A DNA stretch of 54,051 nucleotides, taken from CAZOKH01 sp964580315. Its GTDB lineage: Bacteria; Chloroflexota; Anaerolineae; Anaerolineales; Anaerolineaceae. The notes under the pieces were generated by a model. That model was given only the letters and a program-made list of their open reading frames with translations, ran no database searches and was not told where the DNA came from. Below are positions 47,165 through 54,051 of the stretch, piece by piece. A program made the translations under genes and the position numbers. Each line of letters starts with the position of its first letter. The stretch's first letter is position 1. The stretch spans positions 1 to 54,051 of the forward strand of contig CAZOKH010000007.1 in assembly GCA_964580315.1 (NCBI GenBank), given 5' to 3'.

Positions 47165-48102
47165 AATCTTCTCACAAAGGCATTTTTCTGGCTTTCATTC
47201 CCTTGCTGGCAGGCGTTGTGTTGTCGGTGGGTATTTACGCCTGGGCGCAGCCGCTGACGATCTATCAACTGCAATTTGACCTGAGCAGCCTGACGTGGTT
47301 GGCGAGTGCGTTGTTCACCACATGGCTGCTGAGCCTGTGGCTGGCTCGCCGGCTGGCTGGAAGGCGTTTTAAACAGCGATTAGATCAACAGCAACGCGAA
47401 CAGGAAGAAGCTCACCGGCGCTTTTTGCATCGCCTGGACCATGAGATGAAGAATCCGCTGACTGCCCTGCGTGCCCTGCTGGTAAACCTGGAAGATGCCG
47501 CTTTGCCGGAGGAACGCCACGCCCTGGCACAGGATGCCCGCCGCCAGGCGGAACGCCTGAGCCGCCTTGCTGGAGATTTGCGTAAACTGGCGGAATTGGA
47601 TGATCGTCCATTAGAACAAGAGCAGGTGGATATCCCTGAACTGCTAAACGAAGTTGTTGATACCATGCTCAGTCAGCCGGAAAATGCCGGACGCCAGTTG
47701 AAATGCAGCATTGCTGAAGTGCCCTGGCGCTTGCCGCCCGTCACCGGCGACCGCGACCTGCTGATGCTGGCGTTTTACAACCTGGTGAACAATGCGCTCA
47801 AGTTCAGCCGACCGGAAGATGTGGTGGAAGTGCGCGCCGCAGAAGCCAACCGCGCCGTGGTGGTTGAGGTGGCTGACAATGGAGCGGGCATCGAGCTGGA
47901 CGACCTGCCGCGCGTGTTTGAAGAGCTGTTCCGCGGCGCCAATGCCCGTGGCAGCGAAGGCAGCGGGTTGGGACTGGCGCTGGTGCAGCGCGTGGTGACC
48001 CTGCACGGCGGCGAGGTGAGCGTGCAAAGCCGGCGCGACGGTCAGCGCGGGGTGTTGTTCACCGTGCGCTTGCCGGTTGTCGGCGGTGTTACCAAACGGT
48101 AA
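47161..48102 (+). CDS. Sensor histidine kinase with short extracytoplasmic loop
   Basis: A 313-residue kinase. Two helices (about 8-28 and 43-62) are joined by only about 15 external residues. No sensory domain exists, so it probably senses within the membrane or through a partner. The H-box LDHEMKNPLTALRALL has His94. The N-box is LVNNALKFS, with G1 VADNGAGIE, F FEELFRG and G2 GSGLGLALVQ. It should autophosphorylate and pass phosphate to Asp52 of the regulator encoded just before it. Confidence 0.93.
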   Translation: MKSSHKGIFLAFIPLLAGVVLSVGIYAWAQPLTIYQLQFDLSSLTWLASALFTTWLLSLWLARRLAGRRFKQRLDQQQREQEEAHRRFLHRLDHEMKNPLTALRALLVNLEDAALPEERHALAQDARRQAERLSRLAGDLRKLAELDDRPLEQEQVDIPELLNEVVDTMLSQPENAGRQLKCSIAEVPWRLPPVTGDRDLLMLAFYNLVNNALKFSRPEDVVEVRAAEANRAVVVEVADNGAGIELDDLPRVFEELFRGANARGSEGSGLGLALVQRVVTLHGGEVSVQSRRDGQRGVLFTVRLPVVGGVTKR

Positions 48103-48190
48103 CAGGTTTGTCATAGGCGTGTAACAATGGGGTGATAAGCTGATGGCTGAAAAAATCTCGGAGGTTATTTCGGATAGAAAACCAATCATT

Positions 48191-48294
48191 TGTCACTTCG
48201 ACGAACGCATAGGATTGATGTGCAAATGCGGCAATGCGCGCGAGGAGAAATCTGAAAGCCAGAAAAAAGATTTCTCACTGCGCTCGAAGTGACA
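48191..48294. repeat. GTCACTTCGA inverted repeat, copy 1
   Basis: The terminal arms TGTCACTTCGA (48191-48201) and TCGAAGTGACA (48284-48294) are perfect. Inner arms GAGAAATCT and AGATTTCTC also pair. It is about 104 bases long and non-coding. A diverged copy lies at 50384-50519, so the two bracket the split lipoprotein/propeller locus. It resembles a widespread palindromic repeat family. Confidence 0.8.
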
Positions 48295-48352
48295 GAATAG
48301 AATGAATTGTTTTCAAATCTGTTGGATGACCTTCAAATGGATGGAGGATTTA

Positions 48353-49522
48353 GTGAAACGCATTCTCTTCATGTTTTTTATAGCAATTATCAGCCTGGCA
48401 GCGTTGACCGGCTGCGGCAATATTCAGATTGCAGTGCAGCAACCAGATAAACCGGCTGAAGAACAACCGCTTGAACAGACGCCTGCCCTGGAAACGCTCA
48501 CTCCGTCGCTAAACCTGCAATCTGATTCGGAGACCATTCGACAACGACTGTTGTTTAGCTACACCACCTGGCAAAGCCTGTGGGCAAATGCCGAAACCCT
48601 GTATTACAACCCCGAGAACCCCGGCGGCGAGCCAACAGAGCGCTTTCGCACGCAGATATGGGTTGAACCCAATCGCCTGCATTACCGCGTGCTGACCGGG
48701 GACCTGGACGGCAGTCCAAAGTATGTTCAGGTTTCAGACGGCAGCCAGGACGTGTTTATGAATTTGCAAAGCGGTGAAATCGAACGGTCTGACCTTTCGC
48801 CGTATGCGCGGGATGTTAAAAAATATGAGCCGCCTGTGGTGGTGAGCGACACGGTTTATCCGCACCCGCTGAGCGGCGCACTGCGCACCCCGCTTTCGGA
48901 TATGATTTTTTCCAGCGGCCTGGGGCAGCGCAGCGGAACTTTCACCCCGGTGCGCATGGAATTTGCAGCCGGGCGCGAGGCGCTGGTGGTGGAATGGCGG
49001 CGCGAAGCTGATGTGCTGGTAGACCGCTTCTGGATTGATTCACAAACCGGCATTTTGCTGCGCTGGCAAAAATTTGGCAAACCGGGCGGCGACCAGCCGG
49101 TCAGCGACATCACCCTGACGGCGGTGGAGATTAACCCGGCGCTGGATGAGGCACTCTTCAACCTGCAAATTGGCGAGCCGCCGCATTTCGTCATCGACAG
49201 CAGTGCGGCGCAAATTGCCGAAACCAGCCCGGCCCCCGGTGCAACATCTGAAGGGCAACAGCCAGCTCAGCCAGGCGGCGCTACTCAACCGAAATTGTCC
49301 AATCCGTCTGAAACTCAGCAGGTTGCCAGCGCGCCGGTGGAGCAGCACAGCACAGCTCCGGAGGGCGGCGAGCTGTATTTTACATTGATGAGGAATGACA
49401 ATGGAACGCTCAACATGCGCCTGGTGCGTATGTCAGCCGCCTGCCTGACGAATGGATCGGAATGCCGGTGTTGCAAGAGGTGCCCGGTTATCCCAACCGC
49501 GATCAAAGCATTCTTCCTCTGA
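48353..49522 (+). CDS. Lipoprotein with LolA/RseB-like domain, 5' part of a probably frameshifted gene
   Basis: A 389-residue frame starting at GTG 48353 after GGAGG (48343-48347). It has a signal peptide with lipobox LTGC (Cys21). The domain at about 55-285 (SYTTWQSLWANAETLYYNP, FRTQIWVEPNRLHYRVL, VDRFWIDSQTGILLRWQKFG, VEINPALDEALFNLQ) has the half-barrel pattern of LolA/RseB-type proteins. A Pro/Gln/Ser linker follows, then GELYFTLMRNDNGTLNMRLVR. After about 49429 the frame turns Cys-rich and non-protein-like (CLTNGSECRCCKRC). In the +2 frame the sequence continues smoothly into the beta-propeller ORF, so the last 31 residues are probably an artefact of a frameshift. Confidence 0.72.
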   Translation: MKRILFMFFIAIISLAALTGCGNIQIAVQQPDKPAEEQPLEQTPALETLTPSLNLQSDSETIRQRLLFSYTTWQSLWANAETLYYNPENPGGEPTERFRTQIWVEPNRLHYRVLTGDLDGSPKYVQVSDGSQDVFMNLQSGEIERSDLSPYARDVKKYEPPVVVSDTVYPHPLSGALRTPLSDMIFSSGLGQRSGTFTPVRMEFAAGREALVVEWRREADVLVDRFWIDSQTGILLRWQKFGKPGGDQPVSDITLTAVEINPALDEALFNLQIGEPPHFVIDSSAAQIAETSPAPGATSEGQQPAQPGGATQPKLSNPSETQQVASAPVEQHSTAPEGGELYFTLMRNDNGTLNMRLVRMSAACLTNGSECRCCKRCPVIPTAIKAFFL

Positions 49523-50361
49523 AGTGGGCGCCCGACGGCAGCCTGGCGGTGGTGCCCTACCTGGCAACTTCCGGTAACAATATGACTGCGCTCTACCGCT
49601 ACAATCCGGCTGACGGGAGCTGGGTGACCCTGACCGAAGCGCCCATCATTAATGAAACTGCCTGGTCAACCAACAGCCAGTGGCTGGCAGTAGTGACACA
49701 GGATAACGAGAATGTGCAGCGTTTGCTGATCACCCGGCCAGACGGCTCGCAGGCGCAAACTGTGGCAGAATCGGACATGGATCAGGATTTTCAGCATTTG
49801 TTTTTGGGCGGCTGGCGCGGCGACCAACTCATTTTCACCGTCTCCAACCGTTCTTCCAGCCGCATTTTCGGCGTCTATCCACAGGCGGAACCGGTTCAAT
49901 TGAAGGTGGTGGAACGGAATGATGTGATGTTTTTTCCCTCGCCCGATGGAAAAATGATGGTGACGGTGGAACGCACCAGCGGCGACGCTCTTCTGCGCCT
50001 GGATGCTGCCGGAGAGAACCCGGTCACCCTGGCGAGTTTTCAAAACGCCAGCATTGGCGCCTGGGCTTGGTCGCCAGACAGTCATTGGGTCGCCTTTTCG
50101 GTGTATGACAACGGCAGCCAGGTGTATGTCATCCGACCGGACGGCAGTGACCTGCGCCAGGTATACAGCGGCGGCGACGTGACCAACATCGTGTTCAGTC
50201 CTGACGGCAGCCGCCTGTTGATCGAAGCGGCGCAGGATGGACTGTTCCATCTTTATATCACCGCTTTGGACGGCGGCAGTGCGCAAATTTTGCAGGCGCC
50301 GGGTCTGCGCCTGGATGAAGATTGGATGGGCGTGTCCTGGCGTTATCCGCCGGCTTCGTAA
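49462..50361 (+). CDS. Beta-propeller (TolB/WD40-like) 3' part of the same gene
   Basis: A 299-residue frame made of PD40/TolB-like blades: LPLKWAPDGSLAVVPY, ETAWSTNSQWLAVVTQD, VMFFPSPDGKMMVTVE, AWAWSPDSHWVAFSVYD, NIVFSPDGSRLLIEA. It has no signal peptide and no Shine-Dalgarno sequence at the ATG at 49462. Its frame is open back to 49399 and reads YVSRLPDEWIGMPVLQEVPGY across the overlap. This continues the sense of the upstream lipoprotein, so one protein of about 670 residues is likely: lipid anchor, LolA/RseB-like domain, linker, propeller. Either the gene is broken, the sequence has an error, or translation shifts frame. Confidence 0.7.
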   Translation: MPVLQEVPGYPNRDQSILPLKWAPDGSLAVVPYLATSGNNMTALYRYNPADGSWVTLTEAPIINETAWSTNSQWLAVVTQDNENVQRLLITRPDGSQAQTVAESDMDQDFQHLFLGGWRGDQLIFTVSNRSSSRIFGVYPQAEPVQLKVVERNDVMFFPSPDGKMMVTVERTSGDALLRLDAAGENPVTLASFQNASIGAWAWSPDSHWVAFSVYDNGSQVYVIRPDGSDLRQVYSGGDVTNIVFSPDGSRLLIEAAQDGLFHLYITALDGGSAQILQAPGLRLDEDWMGVSWRYPPAS

Positions 50362-50383
50362 CATTATTTGCAATTGCCAATTT

Positions 50384-50519
50384 TGTCATTTTGACGAGCG
50401 CAAAGAATTGCTTTTGACAGAAAGCAATGTGCGCAAGGAGAAATCCAAACGAAAGATTTCTCGACCCTTTCAGCCTTCAGTGATCAACCGGGCAGCACAA
50501 AGTGGGTCTCGAAATGACA
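50384..50519. repeat. GTCATTTTGA/TCGAAATGAC inverted repeat, copy 2
   Basis: TGTCATTTTGACGAGCG at the left pairs with TCTCGAAATGACA at the right (50507-50519). Inner GGAGAAATC and GATTTCTCG also pair. It is a longer, more diverged relative of the element at 48191-48294. It lies in the gap between the propeller gene and the convergent PEBP gene. Confidence 0.75.
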
Positions 50520-50533
50520 GAAACGGCAGACGG

Positions 50534-51127
50534 CTACTTGCTGAACGTGCCTATCAACTCGGTTTGTGAAAGAATGTGCCCGCTCATGGCGGATTCCACA
50601 TTCTTTTTGCTGTCTTTGTCGGTCAGGTTGAGGGTGGTATCCAGGGCGTACAGTTTGAAGAAATAGCGGTGCGTGCCCATGGGCGGGCAAGGCCCGCCGT
50701 AATCGGAGCGTTTCCAACTGTTGCGCCCGGTCACGGCTTCGGCGGGCAGGGCGGTGCTGGCGCCTTCTTTCAGCTCGGTCAGGCTGGCGGGCAGGTTAAA
50801 CACCACCCAGTGATCCCAGGTGCCTATCGGGGCGTCGGGGTCGTCCATAATCAAAACCAGGCTGGCGGTTCCGGCGGGCGGCTGGCTCCACGCCAGTGGG
50901 GGCGAAATATCTTTGCCTTTGCAGGAATAGACCGCCGGGATGGCGTTTCCGGCGCTGAAAGCTGAACTGGTTAATTGGAAGGACATGCTTGGTACCTCCT
51001 GGGGTGTGGCTAATTCTTCTGCCGGAGCGGCCGGGCTTTCAACGGCGGCGGGAGCAGACTGGCAGGCGCTTAACGCCAGCAGAAGCATGCTAATATACAG
51101 GGTGATACGGACAGTTCTGTTTATCAT
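50534..51127 (-). CDS. PEBP-family (YbhB/YbcL-like) lipoprotein
   Basis: A 197-residue lipoprotein with lipobox LSAC (Cys22) and a short Ala/Pro/Glu linker. The PEBP domain begins SFQLTSSAFSAGNAIPAVYSCKGKDISPPLAW. It carries the ligand-pocket motifs DDPDAPIGTWDHWVVFNLP and GGPCPPMGTHRYFFKLYALD. Bacterial PEBP proteins bind small anions or phospholipid head groups; a true kinase-inhibitor role is not implied by the family name. Most relatives are cytoplasmic or periplasmic, so a lipid-anchored form is notable. Confidence 0.87.
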   Translation of the reverse strand: MINRTVRITLYISMLLLALSACQSAPAAVESPAAPAEELATPQEVPSMSFQLTSSAFSAGNAIPAVYSCKGKDISPPLAWSQPPAGTASLVLIMDDPDAPIGTWDHWVVFNLPASLTELKEGASTALPAEAVTGRNSWKRSDYGGPCPPMGTHRYFFKLYALDTTLNLTDKDSKKNVESAMSGHILSQTELIGTFSK

Positions 51128-51156
51128 GGTTTATTTCCATATTTGCACAAAATCAG

Positions 51157-51226
51157 ACCACAGGTCAACACAGAGGAAACCTGATTTTTAAAAATATCTG
51201 TGTTGATCTGTGTCCATCTGTGGTTT
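51157..51226. repeat. CACAGAT-family inverted repeat, long copy
   Basis: ACCACAGGTCAACACAGAGG faces ATCTGTGTTGATCTGTGT and CCATCTGTGGTTTCG, forming an imperfect hairpin around an A/T-rich centre (AAAAATAT). It lies between the divergent PEBP and homoserine dehydrogenase genes. Confidence 0.75.
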
Positions 51227-51322
51227 CGTTTAAATTATAACCACAGGATTAGCGGGTTGCAAATCGACTGCCTGCTCCTTTGCGGTAAAATGGAACCAGA
51301 TTAAAGTTCGCACGGAGAAGCT

Positions 51323-52354
51323 ATGCGTAAAGTATCCTTGATCCTGATGGGGTTTGGAAATGTGGGACAGGCGGTGGCGCGTCTGATTTTGCGCAAAAGC
51401 CCGGCGCTGGAAGATCAATTTCAGCTGCGGGTAAAGGTGAGTGGAATTACCACCGGGCGGCACGGCCGCGCCATTGATCCGCGCGGGCTGGACCTGGAAG
51501 CCGCGCTGAACTTGAAGCAGCAGGGGAAATCGCTGGATGCGTTGAGTTATCACAAAGCTCCACAGGATAACTGCGAATTCATTCGCACCTGCCCGGCGGA
51601 CGCGGTATTCGAAACCACCCCGGTCAACCATCAAACCGGGCAGCCGGCCATTGACCACCTGCGCGCCGCATTACTCAGCGGCAAGCACGCCGTTACAGCC
51701 AACAAGGGGCCGGTGGTGCACGCATTTCAGGAACTCAATAGCCTGGCGCAGCAGAACGGACTGCGTTTTCTGTATGAATCGACCGTGATGGATGGCGCGC
51801 CCATCTTTTCGCTCATTCGGGCGGCGCTGCCCGGGGCGGAGGTGCACGGTTTTCACGGGATACTCAATTCCTGCACCAATTTGATTCTGGAACGCATGGA
51901 AAGCGGCGATGATTTTGAAGCGGCGGTGGACTATGCCCAGCAGATTGGCATTGCGGAGACCGACCCCACCGCTGATGTGGACGGATGGGATGCGGCTATC
52001 AAAGTGGCGGCCTTGAGCACGGCTGTGCTGGGGGTTCCGCTCACCCCGCAGCAGGTGCGGCGGGAGGGCATTGGCGGCATTTCAACGCAAATGATGCAGG
52101 CAGCGCTTGGCGACGGTGAACGTTGGAAGCTGGTATGCCGGGCGGCGCGCACACCAGACGGCGTGGACGCCAGCGTGCAGCCGCAGCGGGTTAGCCCGCG
52201 CTCGCCGTTGTACAGCGTCAATGGCACCAGTTCTTATGTGGAATTTGAAACCGATGTGCTGCCCGGCCTGGGCGTGCTGGAAAATGACCCCAGCCCGGAG
52301 ACCACCGCATACGGCATGCTGGCAGATTTGTTGAATATCCTGCGCGGCGTGTAG
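51323..52354 (+). CDS. hom: Homoserine dehydrogenase
   Basis: A 343-residue enzyme that reduces aspartate semialdehyde to homoserine on the way to threonine and methionine. The nucleotide-binding loop is GFGNVGQAVA. TANKGPVV holds the cofactor-side Lys. ESTVMDGAPIFSLIRAALPG, GILNSCTNLILERME and GIAETDPTADVDGWDAAIKVAAL form the substrate site. There is no C-terminal ACT domain, so feedback control by threonine through that domain is absent. GGAG precedes the ATG. It is followed 17 bases later by folK, and they are probably co-transcribed. Confidence 0.93.
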   Translation: MRKVSLILMGFGNVGQAVARLILRKSPALEDQFQLRVKVSGITTGRHGRAIDPRGLDLEAALNLKQQGKSLDALSYHKAPQDNCEFIRTCPADAVFETTPVNHQTGQPAIDHLRAALLSGKHAVTANKGPVVHAFQELNSLAQQNGLRFLYESTVMDGAPIFSLIRAALPGAEVHGFHGILNSCTNLILERMESGDDFEAAVDYAQQIGIAETDPTADVDGWDAAIKVAALSTAVLGVPLTPQQVRREGIGGISTQMMQAALGDGERWKLVCRAARTPDGVDASVQPQRVSPRSPLYSVNGTSSYVEFETDVLPGLGVLENDPSPETTAYGMLADLLNILRGV

Positions 52355-52371
52355 CCTGAAGGATTGGACGG

Positions 52372-52866
52372 ATGGGATTTCTTGATCATCACCGCATTTA
52401 TCTGGGACTGGGCGCCAACCAGGGCGACCGGTTGACTGCCCTGCACAAGGCAGCAGCTGAACTTTCACCGGCGGTGACCGTTTTGCGTGCTTCTTTGATT
52501 TATGAAACCGAGCCGTGGGGGTATGTCGATCAGCCGAAGTTCTTGAACCAGGTGATTGAAGCTGAAACCACGCTGGATCCCATGCAGTTGCTGGCATACC
52601 TGAAAGGCATTGAACGGCACATGGGGCGCCTGCCCACCTTCCGCTACGGCCCGCGAATCATTGACCTGGATATCCTGTTGTATGAAGACCAGGTCATTGA
52701 AAACCCCTTTTTGCAGGTGCCGCACCCGCGCCTGGCTGAACGCGCCTTTGTGCTGGCACCCCTGGCTGAACTTTCGCCCGATTTGCTGCACCCGCAATTG
52801 CTCAAGAGCATGGCGCAATTGTTGAGCGAAATCGACGCCGGGGGAGTAATCCCCTTCGGAGTTTGA
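52372..52866 (+). CDS. folK: 2-amino-4-hydroxy-6-hydroxymethyldihydropteridine pyrophosphokinase
   Basis: A 164-residue HPPK. YLGLGANQGDR is the N-terminal pterin/ATP loop, YETEPWGYVDQPKFLNQV the substrate loop, and YGPRIIDLDILLYED the signature with the metal-binding Asp pair. VPHPRLAERAFVLAPLAEL is the conserved C-terminal strand. It transfers pyrophosphate from ATP to the pterin alcohol, the step before FolP. The stop is 2 bases before the folP ATG, and the GGAG for folP lies inside its last codons. Confidence 0.94.
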   Translation: MGFLDHHRIYLGLGANQGDRLTALHKAAAELSPAVTVLRASLIYETEPWGYVDQPKFLNQVIEAETTLDPMQLLAYLKGIERHMGRLPTFRYGPRIIDLDILLYEDQVIENPFLQVPHPRLAERAFVLAPLAELSPDLLHPQLLKSMAQLLSEIDAGGVIPFGV

Positions 52867-52868
52867 CC

Positions 52869-53735
52869 ATGACGAAAAAACTCTTTGCGCCGCAATGGGG
52901 CAAACGCACCTACGTTATGGGTATTGTCAACCTGACCCCCGACAGTTTTTCGGGCGACGGGTTGTTAAATGAAACCGAACCGGTGATGGCTGCTTTGCAG
53001 CAGGCACAGCAGTTTGTGCAGGCCGGGGTCGATATTTTGGACCTGGGCGCTGAAAGCACGCGCCCCGGCGCGCAAGCCGTGACGGCTGATGAGGAGCAGC
53101 AGCGCCTGCTGCCGGTGCTGCAAGCCCTGGTGAAGGCTGACCCGGGCGTGCTGATTTCCATTGATACCTACCGGGCATCCACGGCGCAGGCGGCGCTGGA
53201 GGCCGGAGCGCACTGGATTAATGACGTGTGGGGGCTGCGCGCCGACCCGCAGTTGGGCGAGGTGATCGCCCGCGCCGGCGCCTGGGCGGTGTTGATGCAC
53301 AACCGCAGCCGCCCGGCGGACGCCGATTTGCAGGCGCGCCTGGGCGGACGCTATGTGGGTGTGCAGTATGAGGACCTGATGCAAGACGTGATTGCCGAGC
53401 TGCGCCTCAGCCTGCAACTGGCGCAGGCGGCGGGCATTCCCGATGAGCACATTTTGCTCGACCCCGGCATTGGGTTTGGCAAGACGGTGGAGCAAAACAT
53501 GGAATTGATCGACCGCCTGGGTGAGATCCGCGCACTGGGTTACCCGGTGCTGCTGGGCCCCTCACGTAAATCCTTCATCGGTTACACCCTCGATTTGCCG
53601 CCCGATCAGCGCGTGGAAGGAACAGCCGCCGCGGTGGCGGTAGGCATTGCGCGCGGCGCCGATGTGGTGCGAGTGCACGACGTGAACGCCATGCTGCGGG
53701 TTGCCCGCATGACAGACGCCATTGTGCGCCGTTGA
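52869..53735 (+). CDS. folP: Dihydropteroate synthase
   Basis: A 288-residue TIM barrel. VMGIVNLTPDSFSGDG is the loop that closes over the substrate, and LDLGAESTRPGA the second signature. INDVWG, VLMHNRS, LLDPGIGFGKT, LLGPSRKSFIG and VVRVHDV complete the pterin-pyrophosphate and p-aminobenzoate sites. It makes dihydropteroate for folate and is the sulfonamide target. ATG 52869 is chosen with GGAG at 52858-52861; a TTG at 52863 is also in frame. It is coupled to folK. Confidence 0.94.
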   Translation: MTKKLFAPQWGKRTYVMGIVNLTPDSFSGDGLLNETEPVMAALQQAQQFVQAGVDILDLGAESTRPGAQAVTADEEQQRLLPVLQALVKADPGVLISIDTYRASTAQAALEAGAHWINDVWGLRADPQLGEVIARAGAWAVLMHNRSRPADADLQARLGGRYVGVQYEDLMQDVIAELRLSLQLAQAAGIPDEHILLDPGIGFGKTVEQNMELIDRLGEIRALGYPVLLGPSRKSFIGYTLDLPPDQRVEGTAAAVAVGIARGADVVRVHDVNAMLRVARMTDAIVRR

Positions 53736-53749
53736 AAGAACCCCCGCCT

Positions 53750-54051
53750 ATGCCGCAGCCAATTTCCGCCTCTCCATCTCAAACACCATTGCAGCGCGTG
53801 CTGGCCTGGATCAGCGCCCGCGACCGCTGGCTGATGGCGGGCTTTGCGCTGCTCTACCTTGCTGTTGGGGTGGCCACCCTGCGTCACTACGGCCTGACCT
53901 GGGACGAGGGTCTGGGTAACGTGTTCTTTGGCGAGCGTTATTTTTATTACCTGACCACGTTTAAAGCAAAATTTCTTGATTTTGGCGCTGATCTGTCGGC
54001 TTTGCGGTACCTGCCTTTGCGCACATCCCTGGCGCCCTTTCGCGCCTATCC
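53750..54051 (+). CDS. Membrane glycosyltransferase, PMT/ArnT-like, partial at window end
   Basis: The first 100 residues of a gene cut by the window edge. A cytoplasmic N-terminus (about 1-28) is followed by a membrane helix (about 30-48), then HYGLTWDEGLGNVFFGERYF. The xTWDEG segment in the first external loop matches the acidic catalytic motif of GT39/GT83-type enzymes that use polyprenyl-phosphate sugars. It probably transfers a sugar from a lipid carrier outside the membrane. The start lies 14 bases after folP with no clear Shine-Dalgarno sequence. Confidence 0.65.
   Translation, partial: MPQPISASPSQTPLQRVLAWISARDRWLMAGFALLYLAVGVATLRHYGLTWDEGLGNVFFGERYFYYLTTFKAKFLDFGADLSALRYLPLRTSLAPFRAY

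Overview
This 54-kb window looks like a chromosomal contig from an uncultured bacterium, most likely Chloroflexota (class Anaerolineae). That assignment is an inference from gene content and style: lipoproteins with long Ala/Glu/Pro linkers, ECF sigma factors paired with DUF5667-like membrane proteins, a fused GldF-GldG protein with a DUF4340 partner, a DUF559 nuclease among repeated hairpins, and many intergenic inverted-repeat families. No rRNA, tRNA or CRISPR array was recognised. Most of the DNA is moderately GC-rich. Two stretches are clearly more AT-rich: the sugar cluster (about 21.3-28.7 kb, less so to 30.3 kb) and a two-gene island (33.1-34.75 kb).

Layout. 0-8 kb: a PAQR/hemolysin III membrane protein, a PadR regulator with its HAAS-type partner, a flavodoxin, and an ABC exporter (GldA-like ATPase, GldF-GldG fusion, DUF4340 protein). 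8-11.5 kb: a possible structured RNA leader, a cellulose-synthase-like GT2, a small membrane protein and a radical SAM protein. 11.7-15.2 kb: two tandem ECF sigma/DUF5667 modules whose upstream regions share a promoter-like motif with identical spacing. 15.4-18.1 kb: an MFS transporter, a second PadR, and a DUF89 protein. 18.2-21.3 kb: a tungstate-type ABC transporter (TupABC-like; the permease has no canonical start at its expected N-terminus) and a thioredoxin-type arsenate reductase.

21.8-30.3 kb: an apparently complete carbohydrate uptake and catabolism operon. It has a binding lipoprotein, a double ATPase, a permease, a two-domain VOC metalloprotein, a cupin-type sugar-phosphate isomerase, two DeoC-fold proteins (one without the Schiff-base lysine) and an FGGY kinase. 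The substrate is unknown, and this is the strongest candidate for an undescribed pathway. 30.4-33.1 kb: a membrane protein, a double-SIS sugar isomerase/deaminase and an alpha-toroid protein. 33.1-34.75 kb: an AT-rich pair (HEPN protein plus HhH/GPD-like protein) that may be a defence or toxin module. 35-36.7 kb: a DUF559 nuclease among repeated hairpins, and a HAD hydrolase.

36.8-41.3 kb: copper resistance (CopA, CopZ, CsoR with a typical operator) divergent from a probably leaderless chromate transporter. 41.7-51.1 kb: a DUF1232 protein, lipoproteins, a clostripain-like protease, an AIM24 protein, a two-component system, a lipoprotein/beta-propeller gene that appears frameshifted, and a PEBP lipoprotein. 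51.3-54 kb: a biosynthetic run of homoserine dehydrogenase, folK and folP, then a membrane glycosyltransferase cut by the window edge.
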